DNA of 64,000 nucleotides from Diphasiastrum complanatum (GCA_029204225.1 CM055098.1:12521315-12585314); one strand, 5' to 3'; counted from the stretch's first letter, positions 36,290 through 61,984 are shown. Translations and numbers: made by a program. The notes: generated from the sequence alone by a model not told the origin.

Positions 36290-37712
36290 TGTGAGAGATT
36301 TCAACAAGTTTAGTCATATTTTGGTAAATTGTTAATAAGAGGCCAAAACTCATTTTAGACTTAGAGATAAACTTTTTGAAGTTATATTAGTTTAAAATAC
36401 ATTCAGTAAACACTTTTTGAAAGTGTGGGAAAGTTGGTAGTCGAGTTTGACAGAAATTCAAATTTGAACTTTGGGTACATTGAACCTAGACTAAAAATAG
36501 TAGGGTTTACATTTTGGAAGAAAAGCCAAGTGGCCAAATAGGGTTTGGAAACTCTATAAAAGGTTGTAACTTGTGGAGAGACACATCTTCTCTCTTCTCT
36601 CTCTATTTCATCATTATACATGGTTCTCTTTGGGTTCTACTACTCATTGGCACACTCTCATGATGTTATCTTGCAATTATATGTGATCATTTATTGCTAT
36701 TTTTGATTTCACACATGTGAAATACAGTAGGGTACTATAATTGTACGGACAGCAACCATATTTTATGTTTTGGCTCATGTTTGATCAATATCTCTTAGAG
36801 TTTCATCTCATTTTGTATGTAGATGCTGATTTTTCTACATTGGCAGGATTGTTGGTTTGCACCTTATTGTAACCAAAGATTAGGGACATGGATTGGATCT
36901 TAAATGATCTAAATCCTTCACATGGTATTAGAGCTATTGTGTTTCAGGTTATGAAAGGATCAGCCATTTTTATCAAGGATTTGGAGGAGTTGCCAATGCT
37001 AGAGCATGCTAGATTGATTTCTACTCAAAAATCAGCATTTTTGCATATGTAGATTGGATCTTTTGTAGGTCAAAACTCAATATAGGGTTATATACTTGAT
37101 CAATTCCGATTTCACACTTGGTTTACTGGAATAAGATGACTTTTGGTGCATTAGGAAGGTCTCATTGGAGGCTACAAGAAGATATATCAAGTTTCTAGAA
37201 ATTGCATGTAGAATTTGAGATATTCAATTTTTTGTGATTTTGTCAAAACCCTAAATTTGATTAGATCTATAGTTTGTGAGGTTACTGAACTTTATTTGAG
37301 TGTGTTTCAATCTTAGGAAGTGGCAGGAATCATTAGATTGAAGATAGATCATAGGTTGATCAAGATTTCACTATTCTATGTGTTGATTTTCTAGCTAGAA
37401 GTGCTAGAAGCGATTTGAGAGGTTCCATATCTTTGTGATATCTTTTTGAGTTCATTTGTTGACATTAAAGAGAGTGCTTTGTGCATTGGAACAAGTTGAA
37501 AGAGAAGATCAGGTCACTTCAACATGGCTACAAGTGGAGGCTTTATGTTGGAGAGCAATGATAGGCTTACCTCAATCAACTATTCTACTTGGAAGGTGAG
37601 GATGGAGTCCTTATTGGAGATGAATGAGCTGATGGAGATTGTTGCAGGTGTGGAGGAGAGGCCTCAATCACCTCGAGATCAAGATATGCTCCAATGTCAA
37701 AAAGGACTTTGA
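36290..37712 (+). mobile_element. 5' part of a Copia element (LTR, primer site, gag start)
   Basis: The LTR at 36290-36922 starts TGTGAGAGATTTC and ends CCTTCACA. TGGTATTAGAGC (36923-36934) is a slightly changed tRNA-Met primer site. Gag starts at ATG 37524 (MATSGGFMLESNDRL), followed by NYSTWKVRMESLLEMNELM. The frame ends at 37712 and the sequence then has no resemblance to gag. The element is truncated there. It belongs to the same family as the - strand copy at 38850-42264, so the two form an inverted pair. Confidence 0.85.
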
Positions 37713-38849
37713 AACGATCCAAATTGCCATCTCTCGAAATCATGCATCAGAGGATGGAGAACTTGAAATATTGTGATGGAAGTTTATATCCAATATATCC
37801 AAGCTTAATGCAACATCCTAACTTTGGATCAGTCACACAACTCGTAGTGTTTTTATGTGAAAGAAACAATGGTCTATTGGGTTATTGTGAAAGATTAAAA
37901 AGTTATGGCATTGGTAATTCAATGCAAAAATCCCATGTTTGGAAAATATGATGAGTTGTTTGCTTACTGACTACAAAGCGAAAAAAATTTTGTTATTGCA
38001 AACAAGAAAAGGTAACAAAATCTTGAAATTAGATAATTCTCATTTGCAGAATCTTATATTGAATCTTAATCAAGAAAATGATCAAATGAAACTAGTTATA
38101 CAAACATTGCATACCTTGTATTATCAGATAAATGAGAAAATACATATGTTGTCTAAGGAACTACAAAGTAATAAGCAAAAAAGAGTTGTCCTGAAAGGCA
38201 TTTGCAAACTTTCATCAAATGGAGGTTACCGAAAAAAAAAATTGCTTGAAAATAAGATATTGTTTTGAAATATTTGTGTTTTTTAGCTTCATTTTGTGTG
38301 CCATTGATTGTAATTCGTTTTTCTAAATCTTATTCTCATTTTGCATATCAGCATTAGTTACACATCAAAATATGAATGACAAAGACATAATTGAAAAAAT
38401 CTTTGAGTGCAATACTAACAGGCAAGTCACGAGTCAATGATATTCTCAAGTCAACTCCAAGATTGTTGAGGACCTTATGAGTGAAGTCAATAATATAATT
38501 GATAGAAAATTGATACAAGGCGCATGTGATTTTTTTGGTATTAGCAGGGATGCATATGCCATATTGCTCAAAATTATTAAAGGGGCATATGGACAAGTAC
38601 GCCTAGCAAATTTTTTGATTCCTTGACCACTTCAAATCAAATTAGAGAGGGATGCATTAAACAGGGTATGCAAAAAATCATTGGTATTCCTACCATGTCA
38701 ATGAAACTTCCAATTCGAAAGTTGGCACTCTGTCATATAATTGTACCAACATGTTTGTAGATTTGAATAATTTACTTAGATTTATTGTAAAATTTTATAG
38801 GATCACAAATGAAAGTGTTGCAAATCCTTCTCATCAACATCAAGAATGT
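37713..38849 (+). pseudogene. decayed coding segment of unknown origin between two Copia fragments
   Basis: Two pieces on the + strand look coding. 37939-38268 is an open frame of 109 codons with a coiled-coil-like middle (HLQNLILNLNQENDQMKLV). 38371-38760 keeps one frame with only three stops and reads VEDLMSEVNNIIDRKLIQ, GACDFFGISRDAYAILLK and IKLERDALNRV. I do not recognise the family. It is either a captured host gene or part of an unknown mobile element. The flanks are Copia gag (left) and the integrase C-terminus of an inverted Copia (right). Confidence 0.4.
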
Positions 38850-40447
38850 TAGATCCATCCACTCTACCATCAATCATGCTTGAAGACACCTTTGGAATGT
38901 TCCCCTCATCAAAAATGACATCTCTACCAACAATCACTTTGTTAGTAGAAGGAATGTAAACCTTATAGGCTTTACTCACCTCACTATATCCAACAAAAAT
39001 ACCTCTTCTTGAAGATGGATCCTCCTTGGTTCTATCATCAAGAGTAATGTTGACATAGCATGTGCATCCAAAGGTTCTTAGAATGTATCATTCTCACTTG
39101 CTTACAGAAGTGGTAATGGATAGACTAAAGCAAAGTTTGACCCCCACCACAATACTTGCCTCTTGAATAGCATCTCAAAAGGTGTCCTTCCATCCAAAAT
39201 AGCACTCGGCCACCTATTGCACAAGAAATTGGCACACAACAGAGCTTGATCCCAAAATGGTTTGTCAAGATTAGCACTTAACCTCATAGCTTTAGCACTT
39301 TCATATAAAGTCCTATTCCTCCTTTCAGCCACTCCATTTTGTTGTGGGGTCCTTGATGTTGTATACTCTCTCTTGATCCCATGCTCATCACAAAAGGCCT
39401 TGAGCTTGTTAGATATGTACTCACACCATTGTCACCTCTCAAGCACTTGATCTTTGTGGAAAATTGGTTCTCCCTTGCATTCTTGAACTTGACAAAGACA
39501 TCATAAACTTCATCCTTGATCTTTAGTAGATAGATCCAACAAAATCTACTAAAATCATCAATGAATGTTACATACATCTTAGCTCCACTATTGCTAATTG
39601 TAGTAAGTCCATGAATATCCAAATGTACAAGTTGAAAAGGCTCTGTAGATCTAGATATAGATCTAGTATAAGGTAGTCTATGTGACTCAGACAAAGCACA
39701 AGACTCACAAACATGCTTGACATTACTTAAGGAACTTGGAAGACCAATCACAACCTTCTTCCTTGCCATTACCTCCAATGACTTGAAGTTGAGGTGTCCC
39801 ATCCTTTTGTGCCAAACCTCTTGAATAGAGATTTGCTCCCTTGCAACACATCCAACTTGGTTAGCAATAACACAAGCATCTAGTTTGAACGACTTTCCTT
39901 GTCTTTTACCTTTTCCAATCAAGACATTCTTCCTTTTGATCAGACAAGCATCTCCATCAAACTCCACCTTGAGGCCTTTACTTAGCATTTGACTCACACT
40001 AAGTAGATTCTTGGTAATAGATGGAATAAACAAGACATCCTCCAAATGAACATTCCTAGTTGTAGAGAGAGAGATAGGAATTGTGCCAATCCCTTTGATT
40101 GCACACTCACCATCATTGGTCGTGTAGATCACCCTCTTGCCATCTCCATATGCCAACAAAGAAGTGAAGTACTCTTTGTGAAAGGTCATGTGTGAACTTG
40201 CTCCACTATCAATCCACCAAGGATCTAGATCTCCATCATTATCAAGCATACATGAAGACATCACAAAAGCATCATCATTTGCATCTTGAACATCCAAACC
40301 ATCCTCATTAAGAGTAAGATTACCTTGCTTGTCTCCTTGATCTCTCTTCTTCTTGTAGCACTCACTTGCAAAGTGTCTCTTGATGCCACAATAGAAGCAC
40401 TTGAGCTTTGATCTAACCTTCTTTTTTCCACTTGAAGAAGCATCCAC
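38850..40447 (-). pseudogene. Copia pol: protease and integrase
   Basis: The frame 39284-40447 (387 codons) carries the knuckle, protease DSGASSHM, the spacer DVLFIPSITKNLLSVSQML, and integrase: zinc-binding HKRMGHLNF..CESC and core residues in HLDIHG and RGDNG. A frameshift after RGDNG (about 39420) throws NGVAERRN-type sequence, with the catalytic Glu, into the 39102-39332 frame (AERRNRTLYESAKAMRLSAN, KPFWDQALLCANFLCNRWPS). The C-terminal GYSEVSKAY block follows. No YVDD is found; RT is deleted. Confidence 0.88.
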
Positions 40448-41120
40448 TTGATCTTGCCCTTTAGACCACTTACTTTTGGTTTTGCCTTGAATTTGCCCTT
40501 TGTGAACATATCATCCTCTTGAAGTGTCGATGTAGATCCACCTCTTGCTTGAAGCCTATATTCCTCATTGATCAAGATCTCTTGAAGATCCATCAAACTT
40601 GGCAAAGTCTTTTGAATAGCAATATTTTGAACAATGTTAGCATGAGCATCCAACAAGCCATTAAGAATCACTTGAATAAGCTCTCCTTCCTTAATGCTTT
40701 CATCTATGCAAGCTAACTCATCATTCAATGCTTTCATTCTCAAAACAAAAGTACTTGGACTTTCTTCATTCTTTTGCAAACAAGAAAAGATTTGCGTTCT
40801 TAGAGTTACACTCCAGAAGTAGACTTGGATTCATAAAGCTTCTTCAATGAATTCCAAGCTTCCAAAGATGATGTGCACTTTCCAACTTCCTTGAGAAGTT
40901 CATTGGTAACATTCATCTTTATCATGTGTAGAGCCTTCTTGGCCCTCTTGTCATACCTCACTTGATCTTGTTGTGTTGCTGGTCTCTCCTCCAAACCTAC
41001 AACAATATCTAAAACATCATTCATCTCAAGAAGTGACTCCATCCTCACTTTCCACAATGAATAGTTACTTGAGGTAAGCCTATCATTGGCTTCCAACATG
41101 ACTCCAATTGAGGTTGCCAT
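40261..41120 (-). pseudogene. Copia gag (UBN2-type) with zinc knuckle
   Basis: Starts at ATG 41120 (MATSIGVMLEANDRLTSS), then NYSLWKVRMESLLEMNDVL. After a frameshift near 40800 it continues in the frame of 40261-40779 (EESPSTFVLRMKALNDELAC, NIVQNIAIQKTLPSLMDLQE). The zinc knuckle is CFYCGIKRHFASEC, C-x2-C-x4-H-x4-C, at the start of the next frame (about 40350-40395). Same family as 37524 (+), more distant from 24528 (+). Confidence 0.85.
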
Positions 41121-41722
41121 GTAGCAATGACCTGATCTTCTCTTTCAACCTGCTTCAATGCACAAAGCACTCCTTTTAACAACAACAAATGCTTTCAAAA
41201 GAAATCACCAAGATTTAAAACTATCTCACAAATTCTCTTCTAGCACTTATCCAAGCAAATCAACAGGTAGAATCATGGAATCTTGATCAACCTATGATCT
41301 ATCCTCAGTCTAATGACTTTTTCCACTTCCTAAGATTGAAACACACTCAAATGAAGTCCAACAACCTCACTATCTAGAGATCCAATCAAAATTAGGGTTT
41401 TGACAAAATCACAAACAATTGACTATTCCAAATCTACATGCAAATGCTGAAAATTTGATATGCAATCTATAAGCCACCACTTAGGCTGAACCAATGATCC
41501 AAAAACCGGCCAAATCCATTATGTAAATTCAAAAATTGGAATTGAACAACTATATTGACCTATTTAGTGTTTTGATCTACAAAAGATCCAATCTACAAAA
41601 GCAAAAAATCCGATTTTGATGTAGAATCCTCTCTAGCATGCTGTAGACTTGATATCTTCACCAAATCATTGATAGATCTTATTTCCCCTCCTTCATAACC
41701 TGAAACACAAGCTCTGATACCA

Positions 41723-42264
41723 TGTGAAAAATTTCAGATCCTTAAGATCCAATCTACTTGAATGATCTTTGGTTAGTAAGACAAATACACTACCAATCTC
41801 ACAGCAAGCTACTATATTTCACACGTGTGGATCCATAAATAACAAATATAGATCATTCTATACATAGAATTGCAAGCAATCACCAAGATAGTGCACCAAT
41901 GGATAGTAGAACCAAAGAGAACCATTTATAAGCATGAAATGAGATAGAGAAGAGAGAAGATTGCTCTCTCCATGAGTTACATCCTTTTACAATAGGTCCA
42001 AATCCTATTTGGCCACTTGGCTTTCTCACCAAAATGCTAACCTTACTAATTTTGGGTCTAGATTCAATGTACCCAACTATTCAAATTGAATCTACTCAAA
42101 CTCGCATTCTAACTTTCCCACACTTTCAAAAAGTGTTTATTCAAATGAAATTTAGACTAATGAACTTTGAAAAGTCAACCTTTAAGTCTAAAACAAGTTT
42201 TGGTCTCAATATGCCAATTATGAAAATATTGCAAAATGTTATTAAACTAGTTGAATCTTTCACA
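41723..42264 (-). repeat. 5' LTR of the - strand Copia element
   Basis: Aligns in inverted orientation with 36290-36922. The retroviral-type ends TG...CA are present. Confidence 0.85.
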
Positions 42265-43766
42265 CTAGTCACAATGGATTATGCGTTTAAAGTCACGCAC
42301 CAATTTGGTGAAGTGACGATTGTGACTCTGCTTGGCTTGTGGCTAGGCACGCACTATATCATAAAAATGGATGATCCATTAGCATTTAAACAATGGTAAA
42401 AACCTATGTATAAAGTAAGAAAAAATGAACTATGCTCTATAACATACTATCTATGTCATTTGTTGTAACCTATTACATACACCTATGTCCATAATGAATT
42501 GGTGCAAGGCTGAAGTAAACTTGTTGAAGGAAGATGTAACCATGGGTGCCACAAGAAACAACGGAGTATCAAAATGATGTGAGAGAGTTGTACGGAAGAC
42601 AAGTATGACGTAATTTTTAACACTATATTGGAGCTTGTTGAAACTTATTTCAATACATAGACTCAGATCTGTCAAAAACCGTTTTTCGAAGGAGACGTCC
42701 TTGAACAATCATGACTTCCTCACAAGATTCCTTTATGCCGACTATTCAGGTTGGTGCTTTAAACGTAATTTCATTGCATTATCACAAACACTAATGTGGT
42801 TGTAAGCTATATAAATGGATTTGATAATGCAATAGATAAAATGCTACTAAATAAGGTATTGGGTCTACCTTGACTACATTAAGAAAAAGTAGGAAATTGA
42901 ACCAATTCTAACATTTGCTCATACCCCATAGAATAATATATGAACATATAAGATTGTTGTTTACCTTCATCCCATTAAAATCTAATAATGTGTTGTGTAA
43001 TATTTAGTTTAACGAAAGTTGATAATCTAATTGCTCTTAAAGGCACATGGATTTGTGCAAGAGCTATCACATTCGTAAGAATTGAAACGACATGGATTTG
43101 TCCTAATCCTATTGTGAATGTTATGGTTAAAACTCTTTGCTAATTATGAATGCACACAGGTAACACGATTAGATTATAAAGCTTATAAAACAAGAAGATG
43201 GCTAGCATGCTCTTGGAAAGCATGGATATGCTCAAGAGTTACGAAAACTATACATCACCTGTTTCCCGTACGACATGTATAAATATCAGTATGGCATGGA
43301 TTGCCCCTAAAATTGTGTACTAATCCATGCTATCATTTGTTTGCAATTTGCAATTGATTTAGCATAACTATTTTTCAATACATAACGAATGTTTAAGTAT
43401 AAAGATATGGACCAATACCAAGAGACTGATCAAAATGGCGGATTGGCCTAATACGATGAGGATATTGTCTAACCTATCGCTATAAGCTATATTACGTACG
43501 GAAGACTCGACTATATAATTTCATTGTTATTGCATGCTATCAAGTTGGTGAACTTATTTCTCACATGAACAACAACTGACATTCAATGTTGACACATGTC
43601 TTCCTCACTGTGCTAACTTGCACAATTTTGTGTGGTGAAATGATGTCAAGTACCAATTGGATGTCTTAAAATAGATTTTGCTTTATTTCTTTGCTATGTT
43701 TTTTCTTTTTGGTTTATGAATGAAGGGTTTTAAAAGATTTGGTCTTGACCTGTCAAGAGGAGTTTT

Positions 43767-43768
<2 letters not shown>

Positions 43769-43842
<74 letters not shown>
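43769..43842. repeat. (TC)n(TA)n compound microsatellite
   Basis: About 16 TC units run directly into about 20 TA units. Confidence 0.97.
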
Positions 43843-43845
<3 letters not shown>

Positions 43846-45069
43846 AGAAGAAAAACGTTAAACATACATCACACACTCAACTTTCCTATGCATGGATCAA
43901 TCTATTTTTATTGTGTATCCATGCTATGATAATTTGAGGCATAACTAAAAACTTCACTTGCATATATGCAATTTCTCTTATGATCCTATACATCAATGTC
44001 GTTGAAGAAAAAGTATTGTTACAATCATGCAAACAACATAATTTTATCGTAATCAACAAAGATCCTCTAATTGGAGTTGACATTTTGGCCCCTCTATGTT
44101 GTGTTAATGTGACAAAAGTGATGTAGCGCATGCATTACTTTATGTCTATTTGGTATGTCAATGCATACATGAGACATTGTAATTGCCTGAAAAATCAAGT
44201 CTTGGTCAAAGCAGTTTATACAGTATCAAAGCTCTGGTTTAAGATCATTACTTCCTAAAAGAAGAGACTTGCATGTGGAGTATTCCAAGACAAACATTTA
44301 CATTTGTACATTCATCGTCAATTTTCTTTTCATTGAACTCTCTTTTAATCTAAAATCTCCATAATCTAGGAGCTAATAAGTTGCCTTGGGCATCTAAGAT
44401 TTCTAAAGCACGATGCATATTGATAGCCACAAGCAAGAATGGAATCATATTTGATTGTTGCTTCACTTACAAGTTGCTTATGCTGCCTTTGAAAACTTTA
44501 AATGGCAAGTCATAGGCCACAGCAAGAAAACAAAATTATATTCCTCAGAGCATCAAAGAATGGAGTTATGCTGAACCCAATACCAAGAAAAGTGACCATT
44601 TCTAATGTTCTTCATTATTATCTAAGTATACACGCTTGCAAAGAAGAAGAGAAACAGCATGAAGATTTCAAATAGGGTGCAAAAGAGAAACGCTTCCATA
44701 TTGGCCTCTCATGAATTTCAGTAGCAATATTATGCTCAAAAACACTTCTAAGAGGATCTATCAAGGCATACAATGTGGTCTACTCATTTTGTAGCCTCCC
44801 TCAACTTTGAGTTTGGCAGATCTGAAAAATGAATTAGAAAAAAATTGTGAAGCCGTTTTGATGAAGATTCAGGTGACGTTTCACTTTCAACTTGTCTCAG
44901 CAGTAAAGACTGGAAAACATACCTACTGACAAAGTACAACTGTTTCCTCATGTAAATGTTATAATCATTAAGTGCCAAAGGAGTAGGTTCAAGTGCACAA
45001 TTCCCTTGATCCCATCAAGATTGACTAGGGTTTGAGTTTCCCCTGCCACCCCAGGGCACACTATTTATT

Positions 45070-45070
<1 letters not shown>

Positions 45071-45130
<60 letters not shown>

Positions 45131-45149
45131 TCACACACACACACACACA
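45071..45149. repeat. (AG)n and (CA)n compound microsatellite
   Basis: About 28 AG units, then AACT, then about 9 CA units. Confidence 0.97.
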
Positions 45150-46573
45150 ATTAAGGAGTTCATAAAGATCAACAAGCTAAATAAATTGCACTGTCTCTTT
45201 AATGGCCGCATGCATCCTTTCAAGGAGACTTTATCAAAAGAATCAGAGCAGCCGGAGATGAAAGTCATCCACATTTCTCAAGTTAGTCTCCTGGATGCCG
45301 CAACCACATTTTGAGAGTTCTTGCAATGTTACACTGTTTAAATTTACAAGTAATATTAATTGCTCTACTTAAACTTCAGAACTATGCAGTGTACTGCTGG
45401 TTGATGTTGCCTTACCTACAAACAACCACAGCCATGAACCATGGTTACCAACAAACATTCAAAAGCTTCAAGCTTTGAGTTTCCAAACATATATGCATGT
45501 TCACATGAAAGTTAAGAAGTTTGCAAACTTCTGCTTGGAAAGATAAGCCCTAAATTTTTCCAAGGTAAGGATAAAAGAAAAATTAAGATAGTTTTAGGAA
45601 CAAAATATGCAATCAAATTTTAGAAAATTTCATACTGCACAATCAGAAGTAGAACGTTGAAGTCTGCAGGCACCTGTACTTATACTGTAACTTGTCATCA
45701 GCTCAGTAATTGTTTATCCAAAAGTTCCTAGCAAGGTGACAATGTTGAGACTTCATTGCATTAGCCTCCATATCAAGGTGAGGATGCCTTTTCAGGGGTC
45801 TAATGGTCATGACAGCCTTCATTAACATGAATTATCAGTCAATTCGTCACTGAATGCTTACAGGTATGTTCAATGCAACAGGGAAGCTTCAACCAAGTGG
45901 GGGCAGGAGTTAAGCAACATTAGGACGTTCATATCCAAGCTCTCTAGACCACTAGGGAGACCATAGCATGAAGTGGCCAAGTCCATTGGGCCATAGGAAT
46001 TTGACACGAGACTTCTATCATGATTTTGTTAGGAGAAAAAGAATGATCTTAGACTGATCGCCAAGCAGATATAACTGAAATGTTCTGAAGTAGCAACCGA
46101 GCAGCCAAAACTAGCAAAAAGAACTTTGACAACTCACCTACCATCGATCTTCACTGCTACCCATATATTTCCCACTATCACATTCAGAGATGGTGCAATA
46201 TCATCCAACATCAAAAACTCTAAGCTATGCTATTGTGATGAACTACCCTCAGTAGTTTCTACCAAAAGAGCTGATTAGTAGCCAAATGTTTTCCAACTTT
46301 TGCAGCCTAGCTTTAACTGATTTAGCCAAATTGAGATGCAATTTGAATTAATTGAACCGCAGAAACCTGGAACACAAGTCAACTAACGGAAGCTCAGAGT
46401 TCAAAAGGCAACTAACGAGCCAGTAAACTTTAAGTTTTTTCCTCTTGGCTAGACCTTAATTACATGTTCTTGACTGGCACCTAATTTAGATTCCATACAC
46501 ACTTTGATTGCTGCCATGCCAATTTCATACCTTGCCTTAAAAGGTCACAAAATAAAACTTGAAATAGTATTTT

Positions 46574-58751
<12,178 letters not shown>

Positions 58752-60037
58752 CGCGCTAAATTTTTGTTCGAACAAAACCAGGAACACGAACACGAACTCG
58801 AATTGTGAAACGAGAAACGAGAAACGAGAAACGAGAAAGAAGAAGACCGGACCAGTCATCGAAGGCTTTAAGGCACGATTTGGGTGGTGGGCTCAATTTT
58901 TGCAGCTGCCTAATAAAATCTCATCAAAATTCAACAATGTTTCTTTAAAGCTTTCCCTCAAAAAAATTTGAACTAAAATACATTTCCATTCTAGAGCATA
59001 TACCATGTGCTAATATGTATAAAATATTGGTACAAATACTACTGCTACAGTTTGTAACAAATTGTATGGCAAGCACCATATGTGGCAAGGCATACACTGA
59101 GCTACAGCCATAATACAACCGTATGTGTAATTGTTATGGGAATACATTTTTTATGGGCGAGCTTAGTGTGGGTGTGGTCTCATCGTCATCGTCCTATGTG
59201 ATTCGTTTGTCCTTTGGTTTGGTATGGCCATTTTAAGTCTTTTTGCTCATAAATTTGGCCATTTTTGTGGCATATCAAGGGTTCAAATTAATTTCCATAA
59301 TATACCACAATCTAATTTTTTGAGACTTTTATTTCCTTTTTTGTTATTCAGTTTTGCAGCCTGCACGATTTTTACTCTATCGCACAATTTGCGGCTTTGC
59401 GATTTTTGCGAGATACATGTAATTTTTTGCGACTTGTGCAACTCTGTAATATTTGTGATATCACAAAAAAAAACTATATAACCTTTGCAACTTTTTGCAA
59501 TGTAGGTGTAATATGTTTTGTGACTTGTGCGACTCTGAGATATTTGCAATTACCATGTATTGTAAATTTATATTAGGCAACGACAAATGCTTCATGCCTA
59601 CAACCATATGTGCAAAAGTACGTTGTAGAAATATATTGGTTACAATAGCTGGAAATATTAGGCTCCACTTGGCCACAACACATAATTTGCAAGCCCATGG
59701 CAGCTACATATGTAGTTTGGGGACCCATTGCCTAGTTCTCAATGGGTAGTGAGATGGGGGCCAAGTGAGGCTTGGCTTGTCCACTAGGTCAAGTGAACTC
59801 CTCCCCAGGCCCCCCTAACCCATTGACCTTGCATTTCCACAAACCAATGTCAATATTGAGGTTTTTGTATTTTTTTTCAAGCCCTTTTGTAATGTGAGGT
59901 GTATTGTGCTCAAGGCTCATTCACCTCACACAAGCTAAGGACCGTAAGAAAAGGCCCTTCCACGACATAATATCATTTGTAAAGTTCTTTATGAACATTT
60001 TAAAGCAGAAGGTTTGTTTTAAATAAGTTCAAATGTA

Positions 60038-60039
<2 letters not shown>

Positions 60040-60078
<39 letters not shown>

Positions 60079-60102
60079 CTATATAGTTATATATATATAT
60101 AA
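60040..60102. repeat. (TA)n microsatellite with palindromic ends
   Basis: A TA run bounded by TATAACTATA on the left and TATAGTTATA on the right, so the whole 63 bp is close to self-complementary. Confidence 0.93.
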
Positions 60103-61551
60103 TGTCCCACAAATGTGATTGATTCTGATTTTTGGCCCAAATATGCCCTCATGTATGGGAATCTAGAGCACATGGAGTCCTCATGGATATAATTATCTTA
60201 AAATACAAAGACCCCTTTGATGGAAAATACGAAGCCTTCTTGGATGGAACCTAAAAATTGTGCTCTAATTTCATGACTTGTGCACTCCACATTATTTTCA
60301 ATTAAGTTTTTGTGACACATCTCAAGTTGGATAATGTTTGCTTATCAACATATTATGGAGATAATGGCCCATCCTCTCATTTTGACCACACTTCAACTCA
60401 ATGAAAGGATTGGCCATTCATTCCATACTATGCCTTGAAACACTTGTTATCCAATTCATAGCACTGCCTCTTGGTAAGCTTTATTTTAGTGCTTTATTTT
60501 GTTTTGGCCTAATGATACCAGTATTTGTTTTGTACAAATATGCATTGTATATCAAGTCATAGGCCAAGCCTAGCCAAACCTAAACACAAAGTTGAAGGCT
60601 TAAAGATGTCAACGATGTAGCAAGCAAGGTTCCATGCCACAACGGTTGGGGCAACACTCTTACCCCGTTCAATGTGGTGGTGGTGGTGGTCTTGACCTCA
60701 TTGGAATTTTCAACGGAGATAAAAAAACTCACAAAATATTAGCTCAACTTTTATTAAGGTCATTCTTGATAATGTTTGAATTTAATTGACATTGCCCATA
60801 ATCTGTAAAATTACCCTTATCAGATTCATGCAAATAAGAAAAAATTGTAAAGTACAATCTAGGTTTGCGTGATTATATGGGTTGAAACATAAGCATGGAA
60901 CTTTAGCACATAGCACTTCCACACAAATCCTTTTTGCTAGAAACAAAGGTAAAAATTCTTCTATGCATGGATTAACAACACGTTGATCATCCACACATTG
61001 ATCATCAACATGCCGATCATCCACACAACATTCAAATCTATGTCTCTAACATACTTGAATGGTGTGTGGATGAACCACACGTTGAAGTTCCCAACAAAAT
61101 CCAAAGAGCAAATGCATGAGAACTACGTGGGAACCTTTGCACCCATGTTTCAATGCATTTCATGTCTAGATTTTGCATGGCTCATCTATGCATTTGTTTC
61201 AATATGGGAACTATGTAGAAATTTTCTTACAAAATTTCCACGCATTGTTGTGTGTGACAAGTATAGCCTTTTTGGCTAGCCTGCATGAAAGGGGGACTTG
61301 GCATTTTGTGAGGAAATTTTTTGCAAGTTTTGTGAGTTTCTTTCTTGCCATGAGTCAATAAAAAGATAGCACATGGTAGGCTAACTTTTTTCTGCCACTA
61401 CTTGAATGTTTATTAAGAAAAAATGTTATTTGGCACATAGTTAAAAATCCCATAATGAATCGCAAAATAAGAAAATTTTGAAGTTAAAAAAAAAAAATTA
61501 TTCTCCAAATATGGCACGCCAGTGTGCTAAAAACAAAGATTTTTTTTTTTT

Positions 61552-61595
61552 TGGCTAAATCACTTGGCACACAGGTGTGCTAGGTGATTAAGCCA
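61552..61595. repeat. 21-bp-stem hairpin with 2-base spacer
   Basis: TGGCTAAATCAC..GGCACAC (61552-61572) pairs with GTGTGC..GTGATTAAGCCA (61575-61595), 18 of 21 bases matching. Partial copies of the arm occur at about 61511-61532 and 61619-61640. Confidence 0.8.
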
Positions 61596-61984
61596 GAAAA
61601 ATAAACATATAATTAATTTTCTAAATCACCTAGCACGCTGCCAAAGTCAAAAGACAATGTTAGGTCACAATTGTCTAGAAAATGGGTCTAGTTTTGCGTA
61701 AGGAAGAGTCCAATTCTAGTCTACTTATTGAAGCCCTTAAAGAATGACTAGAATAGGGAGGTCCAATATTTTGAGGGTCTTTGAAGTTTTGATCAGATTA
61801 GATCAAATAGAGTCAAAGTTTCATGTTTTTTTTAAGGTGTTGGAAGTTAGGAGGAGATACACACAAGATATAAGGAATAAGATCTCTTGATATATGTTAA
61901 ATTGGGTCGATAATTGCCAAGCTAGATCAGATTATTACATGTCAAGTGTACATCATTGTACAAGAGCTAGCTCAATATGTGTTC

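Larger units (their letters stand above)
38850..42264 (-). mobile_element. Copia element, - strand, with 5' LTR, gag, protease and integrase; RT and 3' LTR missing
   Basis: The 5' LTR is at 41723-42264 (- strand, TGTGAAAGATTCAAC to TTTTTCACA). The primer site (41711-41722) is TGGTATCAGAGC on the - strand. Gag, zinc knuckle, protease and integrase follow leftward. Pol stops after the integrase C-terminal block (GYSEVSKAYKVYIPS at about 38975, then VIVGRDVIFDEGN), near 38850. The RT half is lost, so the copy is dead, though its preserved part is fairly intact. Confidence 0.88.
42265..46573. other. intergenic stretch between the Copia element and the dCMP deaminase gene
   Basis: No gene is recognised. 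It holds two long microsatellites (listed separately). A frame on the - strand at 44784-44978 follows a plausible acceptor (TTTTCCAG near 44909) and could in principle be a last exon of the dCMP deaminase, but it lacks the expected RKHxPQ block. Confidence 0.5.
58860..61980. other. intergenic stretch upstream of the dCMP deaminase gene
   Basis: No gene recognised. It includes a 90-bp-spaced repeat GACTTGTGCRACTCTG (about 59430 and 59521), a (TA)n palindrome and a hairpin near 61552, listed separately. Confidence 0.5.

Noticed and set aside
42034-42399. 121-codon + strand frame
   Set aside because: Lies across the LTR of the - strand Copia element and its flank; shadow frame.
44784-44978. Possible last exon of dCMP deaminase
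   Set aside because: An acceptor is present and phase fits, but the peptide lacks the expected conserved tail.
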